A stretch of DNA of 64,000 nt from Ignatzschineria indica. GTDB taxonomy: Bacteria; Pseudomonadota; Gammaproteobacteria; Cardiobacteriales; Wohlfahrtiimonadaceae. A program made the translations under genes and the position numbers. A model generated the notes under the pieces. It was given only the letters and a program-made list of their open reading frames with translations, was not told the origin of the DNA and made no database searches. The stretch covers positions 1 to 64,000 of the forward strand of contig NZ_QEWR01000003.1 in NCBI RefSeq assembly GCF_003121925.1. The letters are read 5' to 3'. The first letter of the stretch is position 1. Each line of letters opens with the position of its first letter. This document shows positions 1-9,782 of this stretch, one piece after another.

Positions 1-434
1 CGACAACGATCATTACCCTATCGATACTCATTCTCGGTATCAAGGATGCCGACTTGCGGGCATGCAGTTATGAAAAGAGCGAAATCGTTCTCTCCCGCCA
101 TTCAACAGCTTCTCTTATTGCTTGAAGCAATCAAACAACAGAGACTGAACGCTGCCGGATCTTACTATCGCGCTCTTCCTAAAAACTACGCGCCGGCAGA
201 TAATGATCTTCTATCACCGACAACGATCATTACCCTATCGATACTCATTCTCGGTATCAAGGATGCCGACTTGCGGGCATGCAGTTATGAAAAGAGCGAA
301 ATCGTTCTCTCCCGCCATTCAACAGCTTCTCTTATTGCTTGAAGCAATCAAACAACAGAGACTGAACGCTGCCGGATCTTACTACCGCGCTCTTTCTAAA
401 AACTACGTGCCGGCAGGGTTCTATTGAAACAGTA
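1..434. repeat. 217-bp-period direct repeat, left copy cut by window edge
   Basis: Bases 1-200 recur at 218-417 with only three mismatches that I can see (near 168/385, 178/395 and 191/408). The 17 bases at 201-217 and the tail after 417 are not shared. The second copy starts with exactly the base at which the window starts, so the array may continue to the left. Open frames run through both copies (46-342 and 203-427), but the period is not a multiple of three, so the two copies are read in different frames and I do not call a gene. Function unknown; it could be a repeated intergenic element or the end of a broken gene. Confidence 0.8.
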
Positions 435-1601
435 TTACGGTTGAATTCGACTCGGTTGATAGAATCTTCCACGCATCCGCTTCATCGTTCCTTTGGGAAG
501 CCAAATATCGTAATGACTTGGAATCTCCGCTCGATTAGTCTCTATATTACGTAACCATGCAGGATTAAGCTCAATTAAGGTCGCTTCCGAAACACCGGTC
601 TCTTTTGCTAAATCACGCAAGAACATTGGCGTTAAAAGTTCAATCCCCTCAATACTACTCTTAGGATAACGGTAACGGAATCCTGGGAAGTAATGCCCCG
701 GATCTTCTGCAATCTTCTTCGCTGCTAAAAATTCTGCATAGAAATTGCGAGAAGCAAATTTAAAAGCACCCTCACTATAATTGAATACCACTAAACCGAT
801 ATCATTCCCATAACGCTCCTGCGCTCGCATCGAATGTCCCACTCCGGCATTGTAAGCCGTTAATGCTAATGGCCAATAGGGAACTAAATTGTAGTTATAA
901 GCCATCAATTTAACAGCCCCTTTTGCCGCATGACGAGGATCATAACGAGAGTCGATCACATTCGCTCGCATCGGCATAAAGCTTCGCGCCGTTGAAGGCA
1001 TAAATTGCCACATTCCCGCAGCCCCCACTTTTGATCTTGCCCCCATATTAAAGGAGGATTCTACATGTGGAAGATAAGCAATCTCCTCCGGCAATCCGGC
1101 ATCTCTAAAGAGCTTTTTAAAGTAGACAATATAGGGCTCACTCCGCTCTAAGCCTCGGCGAAACTCCGATTTTAAACCTCGCTGTCCTCGTAATCGATCC
1201 GCAGCACCGTAAAGTGCCTCTTTTCCACCCGCTTTTAGAAGCATCTTTTTAATCCGCTCCTGATTTTTACTCAATTTCACCGGCGTGTTGAGCGATGCTT
1301 CGACCGCTAAAAGATCATCACGAATCAACTCTGAGATGGTATCCCAAGTCATGCGATCCCCTTGTCTGATCGGCGCTAACTCATAGACCACATCAAGGTA
1401 ACGATTATCATGAAACGCGACAAGATTATTATCCCAACGCGCATAGACATGCACCCAAAAATTGACCATCGGCTCCAGTGCTTTTGGCTCATCAAAACCA
1501 TTTTTGATACGAGGACCACCGGCACAACTGGCAATAAAGAGTATCAATGCAAAGAGAAAGGTGAGTCGTTTAAAACGGCTAAAAAGTGGGGATAGAAACA
1601 T
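435..1601 (-). CDS. Lytic transglycosylase lipoprotein (MltD-like, SLT family 1)
   Basis: 388 residues. The N-terminus is basic then hydrophobic and ends in a lipobox (IASC, Cys26), so it is probably an outer-membrane or periplasmic lipoprotein. The SLT domain covers about 165-290: YLPHVESSF carries the likely catalytic Glu181, followed by GAAGMWQFMPSTAR and the AYNAGVG motif. About 325-370 looks like a single LysM-type peptidoglycan-binding module, fewer than the two LysM repeats of E. coli MltD. It should cleave the glycan strand of murein to 1,6-anhydromuropeptides. It stands alone between a repeat and argH and reads away from the latter. Family is secure; the exact subfamily is inference. 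Confidence 0.9.
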   Translation of the reverse strand: MFLSPLFSRFKRLTFLFALILFIASCAGGPRIKNGFDEPKALEPMVNFWVHVYARWDNNLVAFHDNRYLDVVYELAPIRQGDRMTWDTISELIRDDLLAVEASLNTPVKLSKNQERIKKMLLKAGGKEALYGAADRLRGQRGLKSEFRRGLERSEPYIVYFKKLFRDAGLPEEIAYLPHVESSFNMGARSKVGAAGMWQFMPSTARSFMPMRANVIDSRYDPRHAAKGAVKLMAYNYNLVPYWPLALTAYNAGVGHSMRAQERYGNDIGLVVFNYSEGAFKFASRNFYAEFLAAKKIAEDPGHYFPGFRYRYPKSSIEGIELLTPMFLRDLAKETGVSEATLIELNPAWLRNIETNRAEIPSHYDIWLPKGTMKRMRGRFYQPSRIQP

Positions 1602-1668
1602 CTTAAAATTGCCCTATAAAGCGTAGGAAGGGAAAAGGTAGAGAGATGAGCGCTATAAAAGGAGAAGA

Positions 1669-1692
1669 CGATAGGATTAATAATGCCTATCG
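1669..1692 (-). terminator. Probable terminator of argH
   Basis: CGATAGG (1669-1675) pairs with CCTATCG (1686-1692) around a 10-nt loop, 40-60 bases past the argH stop. On the minus strand it is followed by a pyrimidine-rich stretch ending TTTTAT, not by a clean T-run, so the call is moderate. Confidence 0.45.
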
Positions 1693-1730
1693 CCTCTCAC
1701 CTCTCAATAACGAGAACTAAACAATTAGTG

Positions 1731-3113
1731 CTAGATAATCGCTTTTGCACGCTCAATCGCCGCTAAGACCTGTTTCGGTGCAGTACCACCGTAATGATTA
1801 CGTGCCGCAACAGAACCCTCTAATGTGAGATATTCAAAGACATCTTCATCGATTAGATCGGAGAATTGCTGCAATTCTGCAAGCGTCATCTCTGAGAGAT
1901 CTCGCTCTGTCTCAACACCTAAACGGACGGCATTTCCAACGACCTCATGTGCATTTCTAAAAGGCATTCCTTTACGGACAAGATAATCTGCTAAATCGGT
2001 CGCTGTTGAGAAACCTAATTTTGTCCGCTCATACATATTCTCTTTTTTACTAGAGATCGCCGGGATCATATCGGCAAAAGCACGAACAGAGCCTAAAACA
2101 GTATCAACGATATCAAAGAGTGGCTCTTTATCTTCCTGATTATCTTTGTTGTAAGCTAAAGGCTGGCTCTTCATCAGTGTTAAAAGAGAGAAGAGATGAC
2201 CATAAACGCGCCCTGTTTTTCCTCTCACTAATTCAGGAACATCGGGATTTTTCTTCTGCGGCATAATGGATGAACCAGTACAGAAGCGATCTGGAAGGTT
2301 AATAAAATCAAATGCCGGCGTTGCCCAAAGGACTAACTCTTCTGAGAAGCGAGAGAGATGCATCGCTAAGATAGAAGCTACTGCCGCAAACTCAATGGCA
2401 AAATCACGATCAGAAACGGAATCGAGTGAGTTTTCAGAAGGCGCACTAAAGCCTAACAATTTTGCCGAAAGATGGCGATCGATCGGATAAGTTGTTCCCG
2501 CTAATGCCGCAGCACCTAAGGGTGAGATATTAAGACGCTTACGGCAATCTTGAAAACGCTCACGATCTCGCTTAATCATCTCAAACCAAGCCATCAAATG
2601 GTGACCAAAAGTGATCGGTTGTGCCACTTGAAGATGGGTAAATCCTGGCATAATGGTGTCATATTCACGCTCGGCAACAGCAAGAATTCCCTCTTGAAGA
2701 CGTTTTAACTCAAGATCGATATGATCGAGTTCTTTACGTAACCAGAGACGAATATCGGTTGCCACCTGATCATTACGTGATCTTCCGGTGTGAAGTCGTT
2801 TGCCGGCAATCCCAATCTTTTCTGTTAAGCTCGACTCCACATTCATATGGACATCTTCAAGCTCAATCGACCAGGGGAAATCTCCCGCTTCGATCTCTGC
2901 TTTAACCGCAGCAAGCCCCTCTTTGATCAGATTGAAATCCTCCTCTGATAAGATACCTTGCGTATAGAGCATCTTTGCATGAGCAAGAGATCCGGCAATA
3001 TCTTCGGCATACATTCTCTGATCAAAATCGACCGATCCTGTAAAGGCTTGAACAAATGCATCGGTACTCTCAGAGAAACGTCCGCCCCACTGTTTATTCA
3101 CTTTATTCGACAT
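1731..3113 (-). CDS. argH: Argininosuccinate lyase
   Basis: 460 residues, the normal ArgH length. It splits argininosuccinate to arginine and fumarate, the last step of arginine synthesis in the cytoplasm. Seen: WGGRF at the start, the [12 protein letters not shown] stretch, and the fumarase/aspartase signature [12 protein letters not shown] (about 280-292), whose serine is the catalytic acid/base region of the superfamily. Its start lies inside the last codons of the histidine kinase gene (11-base overlap, 3103-3113), which implies translational coupling. No other arg gene is present in the window, so its place at the end of a tRNA-formylation/kinase operon is unusual. Confidence 0.97.
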   Translation of the reverse strand: MSNKVNKQWGGRFSESTDAFVQAFTGSVDFDQRMYAEDIAGSLAHAKMLYTQGILSEEDFNLIKEGLAAVKAEIEAGDFPWSIELEDVHMNVESSLTEKIGIAGKRLHTGRSRNDQVATDIRLWLRKELDHIDLELKRLQEGILAVAEREYDTIMPGFTHLQVAQPITFGHHLMAWFEMIKRDRERFQDCRKRLNISPLGAAALAGTTYPIDRHLSAKLLGFSAPSENSLDSVSDRDFAIEFAAVASILAMHLSRFSEELVLWATPAFDFINLPDRFCTGSSIMPQKKNPDVPELVRGKTGRVYGHLFSLLTLMKSQPLAYNKDNQEDKEPLFDIVDTVLGSVRAFADMIPAISSKKENMYERTKLGFSTATDLADYLVRKGMPFRNAHEVVGNAVRLGVETERDLSEMTLAELQQFSDLIDEDVFEYLTLEGSVAARNHYGGTAPKQVLAAIERAKAII

Positions 3114-5289
3114 TATCTTTTCCTTCTTCTAACTCTTCATAGAGAGGAAGCACCACTTCAACGCGTGTACCGATCTGCTCTTTACCTGAATAGATGGCGA
3201 TCTTTCCGCTATGCTCCTCTACAATCTTCTTCACAACTGATAAACCTAATCCGGTTCCCTTCTCTTTTGTTGAGACATACGGCTCAAACATTCGATTAAT
3301 TAAGGATTCATCAATACCGCTCCCATTATCGCTAACGGTTAAGCGTAGATGAGCTTCATCAAGCTTGGAGATCTCAACATAGACCTTTCCTAATAATTGA
3401 TCCTTCTCCTCCTGACATGCTTCAATCGCATTCTTAATCAGGTTATGGAGTAGCTGCCTTAAACGAATCTCATCCCCATTAACATAGAGGATCTGTGCCG
3501 GTTTTTGTAAAATAACCTCAACACCTCGAACATAATCACTATAGAGGAAAGTAACCTCCTCTGTTAAAGCATTTAGATCGATCTTTTTCAGATGAAGCTT
3601 CGGCGCTCTTGCATATTGGCTAAAAGCATTAACCATCTTCTTCATCGCATTAACTTGCGTAATAATTGTCTGGGTCGATTTTTCAAGGAGGAAGCGATCA
3701 TCAACCTCCAATTTCCCTTGTAACTTAAAGGCTAATCGCTCAGCAGAGAGCTGTATCGGCGTTAAAGGATTCTTAATCTCATGCGCAAGTCGCCTTGCCA
3801 CCTCACCCCAAGCCGCTTCCCGCTCTGAATTGATCAATTGGGTAATATCATCAAAAACAATAGCATAACCGCTAGGAAGACTGCGGTTCTCTAAGGGTTC
3901 TGAGACACGTACAGAGAGTATCTGCGCAATCCCCTTCTCAACACGCATCACCTCTAATCGATCATTCTCCCCACGCTCTCGCTTCTCAAGATAGTTTTGT
4001 AGCGGCATAAAGAAGAAGTGAAGCGATTCATCAATTGTTTCAGGCGCTGAGAGTGAGAGCTTCTGCAATAAAATACGATCGGTCTTTAAAATCGAGAGTG
4101 CTGCCTCATTAAAGGTACGAATATTCCCATCATTATCGAGTACTAAAACGCCCGAGGAGAGATTCGCTAATACCGCCTCAAGATAGGATCGCTGTGCAAC
4201 TAAGAGCCGCTGTGAAGCTTTCTCCGCCTCATTGGCTTGACGCAACTTAATAATCATCTCATTGAATGATTCTGTTAAAAATCCGATCTCATCATTCGAT
4301 TTAACAACAATCTCCCGATCAAAATTCCCCTCTGAAACCGCTTTTGATGCGAGCGAAAGCCTACGAATCGGATTGACTAATCGTCTTGTGGCAAAGTAAG
4401 ACCCCCCTAACGCTAAGAGAATCGCTAATAGTGAAACAAGGGTTAAGATGGCAATTAACTGCCCCTTGAGGGATTCTTGCAAGGTCTTATATTGCTTATA
4501 GCTCTCTACCGATGCTTGGGTCGATAACCCTAATTGCGTATAACGTTGCGGGATCTCATAGATTGCTTGTACGACACGAGGGATATCGGAATCGACTCGA
4601 ATAATAACGCGCACCTGTAATTCATCATCCCCGACCGGCTCGAGCCAGACATAATCCATATCATTAAAGACACTCATCAAGACGATATCGTTAGGAAGCT
4701 CCGGAAGATTGACGGTGGTATTACTAGAACTTGTGGCTAAAATCCGTCCACGATGATCAAATACGGTAAGATCGAGCGCATTGGCATCAAAACGAAGATT
4801 CTCTAACTCATAAGCAAGATCGAGCGAGTTGAGATCTCCCACCCGCTGACCGATCGATTGGGTGATCTCCAAAGCATCTAATCGGCGCGTCTCCAAAGCA
4901 GATTGCGCTAATGTTAATGCATCATCAAAACCTTGATCGAGCGACTCATCAAACCAGCTATCGATTCCTCTTTGAATCATAATGCCGGCAAAGAGAAAGA
5001 GAATCACAATAGGAACGACCGATAAGCCGGAGAAGAAGATCATCATCCGCGCATTAAGCCTTGCGCCTAAACGCTTTTTCCGCACCCCTTGCAATAGCTG
5101 GATCAGAAAGTAGACCACAAGCGACATCAAAGAGAGAAAGCAGATGACGCCGGCAATAATGATCCAGGTATAGTAGCGTGAGTAGAGGACAGCGGACTCA
5201 ATAGAGCGCACCATCACCCCCAAAATAATCACCAATAGAAGTGATAATAGTAGAAAGATGGTAAAAGCATGTTTTCGAATAAGACTCAT
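3103..5289 (-). CDS. NtrY-like membrane sensor histidine kinase
   Basis: 728 residues from the ATG at 5289. That ATG shares one base with the stop of the upstream gene (TGATG) and has a GGGAG ribosome site 11 bases before it; an in-frame start at 5334 would lie inside the upstream gene and is less likely. Order: three N-terminal membrane helices (within about residues 1-110), a periplasmic stretch, a fourth helix, HAMP, a PAS-like segment ([14 protein letters not shown]), the H-box [12 protein letters not shown] with phospho-accepting His at about 503, the N-box [10 protein letters not shown], and ATP-lid motifs DNGSGID and GTGLGLSVV. The architecture matches NtrY of the NtrY/NtrX pair. The usual ntrX response regulator does not follow; argH does. 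Confidence 0.88.
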   Translation of the reverse strand: MSLIRKHAFTIFLLLSLLLVIILGVMVRSIESAVLYSRYYTWIIIAGVICFLSLMSLVVYFLIQLLQGVRKKRLGARLNARMMIFFSGLSVVPIVILFLFAGIMIQRGIDSWFDESLDQGFDDALTLAQSALETRRLDALEITQSIGQRVGDLNSLDLAYELENLRFDANALDLTVFDHRGRILATSSSNTTVNLPELPNDIVLMSVFNDMDYVWLEPVGDDELQVRVIIRVDSDIPRVVQAIYEIPQRYTQLGLSTQASVESYKQYKTLQESLKGQLIAILTLVSLLAILLALGGSYFATRRLVNPIRRLSLASKAVSEGNFDREIVVKSNDEIGFLTESFNEMIIKLRQANEAEKASQRLLVAQRSYLEAVLANLSSGVLVLDNDGNIRTFNEAALSILKTDRILLQKLSLSAPETIDESLHFFFMPLQNYLEKRERGENDRLEVMRVEKGIAQILSVRVSEPLENRSLPSGYAIVFDDITQLINSEREAAWGEVARRLAHEIKNPLTPIQLSAERLAFKLQGKLEVDDRFLLEKSTQTIITQVNAMKKMVNAFSQYARAPKLHLKKIDLNALTEEVTFLYSDYVRGVEVILQKPAQILYVNGDEIRLRQLLHNLIKNAIEACQEEKDQLLGKVYVEISKLDEAHLRLTVSDNGSGIDESLINRMFEPYVSTKEKGTGLGLSVVKKIVEEHSGKIAIYSGKEQIGTRVEVVLPLYEELEEGKDNVE

Positions 5290-5990
5290 CACTTGATTAA
5301 CTCCCACTGAAACCAATCGGAGCTTAACCACCAATTAGAAGAGAGATAGGCGGGAATGCGAAGAGGAGTTGGCAATGCTTCAATATCGAGCCATAATTTT
5401 GCCCTTCCCACATATGCTGCTAGATCAATCCCTTCACTACTCTTCATACTGATAATAATCTCCGCCGGCGTTGAGATCGATAGCAGCGCTAAACTTAAAA
5501 TAGGATAACTATGCTGTTTTTTTGTCTCTAAATCTCGCACCACAAATTGCTTTGAAAGCCCATGATAGAAGAGAAGATAGCGCACCTCTTTCTGATAACG
5601 TTGCTGTGTAAAAAAGCCTCTCTTCTCAAGCCGAATATCGTAAACAAAGGTGAGAGGTATCCCATTGAGAAGCATCTGCTCTTGCTCATCACTCATTATA
5701 ATCTGGCTCTTCACCTTCAAAAGAAGATCGATCGCTTCTAATTGACCGCTATTGAGAAGCTCCTGATCTCGAATTCGATCCATCTTTTTGCCGGGGTAGT
5801 AATACTCATTTTTGATGCTTTCAATACTTAATGAGGAGGCGCGCTGCAATGTTGTTGCAAAAAGTGGTGTGGAGATTAGAAACATTATCAAGAAAAGAAG
5901 GGGCAATAAGCGTGAGTACCCCAGCGTTAAAAGATGCTGAGAGCGATTTCCGAATAATGTACGGTCTGTACAGTTCATAATCCGTTGCAC
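5289..5990 (-). CDS. DUF4390 domain-containing exported protein
   Basis: 233 residues with a GTG start at 5990, supported by a GAGGGGAAG ribosome site 8 bases upstream. A hydrophobic segment near residues 28-46 (LLPLLFLIMFLISTPLFA) looks like a signal peptide or anchor. The rest resembles DUF4390, a family of unknown function usually found between rsmB and ntrY in proteobacteria; the same order is seen here. The stop overlaps the kinase start by one base, so the two proteins are probably made together and this may be a periplasmic partner of the sensor. That role is inference from context only. Confidence 0.75.
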   Translation of the reverse strand: MQRIMNCTDRTLFGNRSQHLLTLGYSRLLPLLFLIMFLISTPLFATTLQRASSLSIESIKNEYYYPGKKMDRIRDQELLNSGQLEAIDLLLKVKSQIIMSDEQEQMLLNGIPLTFVYDIRLEKRGFFTQQRYQKEVRYLLFYHGLSKQFVVRDLETKKQHSYPILSLALLSISTPAEIIISMKSSEGIDLAAYVGRAKLWLDIEALPTPLRIPAYLSSNWWLSSDWFQWELIK

Positions 5991-6029
5991 CGCGATCTTC
6001 CCCTCTCCATACTCTTACACTATAACTGA

Positions 6030-7364
6030 CTACTGCTTCTCTAAGAGCGCATAGTAGAAGCCATCTAAACTCTCTTCTGATTTAAAGAAGCGAGGCAAAA
6101 TCTGAACACCCACATCACGTTGCTCACCAAAGGGGAGTGATAGAGCTCTCTCTTTCGCCTCAGGATGATTTTTTAAGAAGTGACGAATCTGCTGCTCATT
6201 CTCATCTTTGAGGATAGAGCAAGTTGCATAAAGAAGGCGCCCTCCTGTTTTTAAAAGGGTCCATGCATGTTCAAGAATCTCCCCTTGCAGCACTCTTAAC
6301 TTTTCAATATCTGAAGCTTTGCGAAGACGCTTAATATCGGGATGACGATGCATAATGCCGGTTGCAGAGCAAGGAACATCGAGCAAGATAGCATCAAAAC
6401 GTTGCGCAGGGCTGTAATCTTGACAAGCGATTGCTTCAATCTCAACAAATTCTGGAATCGCTCCCATCACGCGCTCAATATTCTCTTTCACACGAAGTAA
6501 ACGTTCTGCGGAACTATCAAGCGCCACCAAGCCCTTCATTTGAGGCATCGACTCTAAAAGCGCTGTTGTTTTGCCCCCGGGAGCTGAACAGGCATCAAGG
6601 AGATACTCTCCACTTTGAGGTGCTAAAAGTTGTGCTGCAAGTTGTGCCGAAGCGTCTTGAACACTCACTTCGCCCTCCCAAAACCCTGGGAGCTGATCAA
6701 CGCTCACCGGCTGATCTAAGACGATAGCACTCTCAACAAATTGGTGTGCAACCGCCTCAATACCACTATTGGCAAGTTTCTCTAGATATTGCTCGCGACT
6801 TCCCTTTGTTAAATTGACGCGCAAAATCATCTCAGGATGGAGTTGATAGAAGGTTCCAATCTCTTCTAAAGCCACTTTTCCCCATTGATTCTCAATTCGT
6901 TTAGCAAACCACTGAGGGAGATTGCTACGTCCGGCTACACTCTTTGCCGGTGGGAGTTTTCCACGCTGGATATTGCGCAAAATCGCATTGGTTAATCCCG
7001 CAGCCCAAGGCTTATCCATCGCTTTAATCAAATTCACCCAGTTATTGAGGATCGCATGCTCAGCAGTTGCCATCTCTGTGAGCTCATAAGCCGCTAAGAT
7101 CTGGGCTACTTTAACTTCGATCTCTGAATTTTTAATCGGTTTCGATAACATTTGTGAAAGCCGATCCTCAAGAGCGTCATATTGTCTCAAAGCGCCAAAG
7201 AGGAGATGTTGTGTAAAACGGCGATCATTCTCATTGAGTCGCTCACTGCATCTTGGTAGTGCATCGGTCAGCGACTCTCCCTCTAGTACAGAGCAGAGTG
7301 CCTCTACTGCGACAAAACGGGGATCTTTCATTAATTTGGGATATAGCGCTTCATTGATGGCCAT
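6030..7364 (-). CDS. rsmB: 16S rRNA m5C967 methyltransferase RsmB
   Basis: 444 residues, close to E. coli RsmB (429). An N-terminal NusB-like RNA-binding domain (about 1-140) precedes a SAM-dependent domain with DACSAPGGKTTAL (SAM site), LLDVPCSATGIM (first conserved cysteine, release/catalysis) and LLYATCSI (second cysteine, the nucleophile motif). It methylates C967 of 16S rRNA. One base separates it from the fmt stop, so fmt-rsmB are cotranscribed, and it leads into the DUF4390/kinase pair after 39 bases. Confidence 0.96.
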   Translation of the reverse strand: MAINEALYPKLMKDPRFVAVEALCSVLEGESLTDALPRCSERLNENDRRFTQHLLFGALRQYDALEDRLSQMLSKPIKNSEIEVKVAQILAAYELTEMATAEHAILNNWVNLIKAMDKPWAAGLTNAILRNIQRGKLPPAKSVAGRSNLPQWFAKRIENQWGKVALEEIGTFYQLHPEMILRVNLTKGSREQYLEKLANSGIEAVAHQFVESAIVLDQPVSVDQLPGFWEGEVSVQDASAQLAAQLLAPQSGEYLLDACSAPGGKTTALLESMPQMKGLVALDSSAERLLRVKENIERVMGAIPEFVEIEAIACQDYSPAQRFDAILLDVPCSATGIMHRHPDIKRLRKASDIEKLRVLQGEILEHAWTLLKTGGRLLYATCSILKDENEQQIRHFLKNHPEAKERALSLPFGEQRDVGVQILPRFFKSEESLDGFYYALLEKQ

Positions 7365-7365
7365 T

Positions 7366-8298
7366 TTATTGTGCTACCTTCTGATCGATTTCATTACCTT
7401 TGATGAAGAGCGCACTCTCCATTCTTCTTTTACCTGCAATCTGCAGCTCTAATACTTCTAATAGATGACCGTCGCCGGCAGTGACATAGAGCGACTCATC
7501 TTCAACATGGAATGTTCCCGGTTTTGAATCACTCTTTCGATCAGTCACTAAAACACGATAGAGCTTAAGGAGCGCGCCCTCTAACTCCGTAAAAGCGCCG
7601 GGAAATGGATTAAATGCATGAATCTTACGCGCAATTATCGCACAATTTTCATGCCAATCAATTCTTGCTTCCTCTTTACTAATCTTCTCTGCATAGGTAA
7701 TACCCGCTTCCGGCTGTGGCGTTGGTTTACGCTCACCGGCAATCACTTCAGGAATCGTCGCTAATAGGAGCGATGCTCCCACCGCTTTGAGGCGATCGTG
7801 GAGTTCACCTGTTGTCATATAAGGGGTAATCGCAACTCGCTCCTCTCTCCAGACAGCGCCGGTATCTAAACCTACATCCATCTGCATAATCGCAACTCCA
7901 CTCTCCTGATCTCCTGTCTCAATCGCACGATGAATCGGTGCGGCACCACGCCATCTCGGTAAGAGTGAAGCATGAATATTGAGACAACCATACTTTGGCA
8001 TCTCTAAGATCGCTTTTGGCAAAATCAGTCCATAAGCAACAACAATCATCAGATCAGCATTGAGAGAGGCAAATTCCGCTTGCGCCTCAGGATCTCGAAG
8101 TGAGAGGGGCTGATAGACGGGGATATCATGGGCAACTGCAACCTCTTTTACGGGCGTAAATTGCACTTTTTTTCCTCTTCCTCGCGGACGATCAGGTTGT
8201 GTATAGACCGCAACAACCTCATGTTCTGAATCGATCAATGCCTCTAACGTAGGCACTGAAAACTCCGGCGAGCCTGCAAAGATAACTCTTAAACCCAT
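7366..8298 (-). CDS. fmt: Methionyl-tRNA formyltransferase
   Basis: 310 residues. It transfers a formyl group from 10-formyl-tetrahydrofolate to Met-tRNAfMet. Seen: N-terminal FAGSPEFSVPTLEAL, the folate/catalytic segment NIHASLLPRWRGAAPIHRAI with the conserved Asn-His pair, and DVGLDTGAV downstream; a C-terminal OB-like domain follows. It sits downstream of def with a 169-base gap and directly upstream of rsmB, the standard def-fmt-rsmB order. Confidence 0.97.
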   Translation of the reverse strand: MGLRVIFAGSPEFSVPTLEALIDSEHEVVAVYTQPDRPRGRGKKVQFTPVKEVAVAHDIPVYQPLSLRDPEAQAEFASLNADLMIVVAYGLILPKAILEMPKYGCLNIHASLLPRWRGAAPIHRAIETGDQESGVAIMQMDVGLDTGAVWREERVAITPYMTTGELHDRLKAVGASLLLATIPEVIAGERKPTPQPEAGITYAEKISKEEARIDWHENCAIIARKIHAFNPFPGAFTELEGALLKLYRVLVTDRKSDSKPGTFHVEDESLYVTAGDGHLLEVLELQIAGKRRMESALFIKGNEIDQKVAQ

Positions 8299-8467
8299 TA
8301 TTTACCCCTTTCTCCTAAACTCTAAACCCTAGATTCTTAGATCCTAATACTCTCTAAAACTCGCTAATACTCTACGCTAACACTCATTTTTCGACTATAG
8401 ATTCACTAATAGATTCCTAAAATGCCGTAAAATACTATAATAATGCCACATTAATGACGTTGCGGTA

Positions 8468-8992
8468 TTACTGATTCTGCTCTAATTCACGCTCTTTGAG
8501 TACCTTCTCTAACTTCTTCAAGATTCGTTGCTGTTTTAAACGTGAGAGATAATCGATAAAGAGCACTCCTTCGAGATGGTCATACTCATGTTGAATACAG
8601 CGCCCTAAAAGGCCATCAGCCTCAAGCTCAAAGAAATCACCATTAACATCTTGTGCGCGAACTCTGACCGCAACAGGACGAATCACCGGGCCACTATAGA
8701 GTGTTGGAAGTGAGAGGCATCCCTCTTCTGCGGCATCAGTCTCTTCAGATACTTCTAAAATTTCAGGATTGATAAAGACTTTAGGATCATTGCGCTCTTC
8801 AGAGCAATCCGCAACGAAGACTCGCTTTAAGACATTAACCTGATTGGCCGCTAAACCGACCCCTTTTTCGTCATACATCGTCTCTAACATATCCTCAACA
8901 AATTGCTTCAACTCTGCATCAAAAGTTGTCACGGGCGCAGCTTTTTCCCGCAAAGTAGGATGAGGAACTGTAATTACATCTAAGATTGCCAT
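8468..8992 (-). CDS. def: Peptide deformylase
   Basis: 174 residues. The metalloenzyme removes the N-formyl group from new proteins. All three family motifs are present: GVGLAANQVN, EGCLSLP (metal-binding Cys) and QHEYDHLEG (two metal-binding His and the catalytic Glu). It is the first gene of the leftward def-fmt-rsmB group. dprA, often found upstream of def, is absent; about 790 bases without a convincing gene lie upstream. Confidence 0.97.
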   Translation of the reverse strand: MAILDVITVPHPTLREKAAPVTTFDAELKQFVEDMLETMYDEKGVGLAANQVNVLKRVFVADCSEERNDPKVFINPEILEVSEETDAAEEGCLSLPTLYSGPVIRPVAVRVRAQDVNGDFFELEADGLLGRCIQHEYDHLEGVLFIDYLSRLKQQRILKKLEKVLKERELEQNQ

Positions 8993-9782
8993 AAAACTCT
9001 CTCTTCTTTGATCTATCTTCTAAAATCATATCGCTATAAAAAGAGGGCATTTTACACTAAATCGGGAGCGCTCGGTAGCTTTCCAAAAAATTTACTCTAC
9101 GGCATAATTTCGCCCCTCTTTCTCTCTCAATCGACCAAAATGTTAGCTACTTTATTATTGTCTCTAATCGATAAAGCCCCTCGACATCGTGGTTACTTTT
9201 TCAGCAATCTAAAGCATATAGATCAAGCCGAGTGCATCTTGTTCTCCCATAAAAGGGAATCCATGCTATAACAGGAATTTAGCCTAAATCAGATACTCAA
9301 GAGTAGATATCCAAGGGTAGATATTCAATTGCTACTTCATGATGTGTCATGATAGTTCTCAAAAAAGATAAAAAGTTTTCAGCTCTTTTTTTGGGTTTTT
9401 GCAATTTATAGGGTATTAATTAGAGAGGTATGAAAAATATTATCTATTCGATCCATTCGATCAACTCATTGATAAATGCTCGATATACTTCATTCGATCA
9501 TTTTATTCAAAGATAAAGTCGATAATTGAATGAGTGATAAAAAATCGTGATAAAAAATTAAAACTAAAATAAATAGCGTTGGATTATGGCAGAAATGGTT
9601 AAATTCTCCCTAGTGCTTAATCATTTCAACTTAAAGCCCTCCCCTCACCTATCCTTACCAGGTGTCGTGAAATAAGAGTAGGCTTAGACCCTCACTACTC
9701 TTATGAGAGCTGAAAGAGCGATGATCCAATCAATAACAACAATATGTTCACCGAACATTGAAAGCTTAGGAGTCAAACAGTT
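8993..9782. other. Long intergenic region between def and ackA
   Basis: 790 bases between divergent genes, AT-rich. An 87-codon open frame at 9008-9271 has no good ribosome site and no recognisable family, so I do not call it. The region must hold the promoters of def and ackA, but I could not place convincing -35/-10 pairs. The only clear structure is the stem-loop at 9672-9704. Confidence 0.5.
9672..9704 (+). promoter_or_regulatory. Perfect 10-bp stem-loop upstream of ackA
   Basis: ATAAGAGTAG (9672-9681) and CTACTCTTAT (9695-9704) are exact inverted repeats around a 13-nt loop, about 80 bases before the ackA start. No T-run follows, so it is not a standard terminator. It may be a leader-RNA hairpin or a protein-binding dyad; the role is unknown. 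Confidence 0.5.

Noticed and set aside
9008-9271. 87-codon plus-strand frame between def and ackA
   Set aside because: No ribosome site, unusual composition and no recognisable domain.
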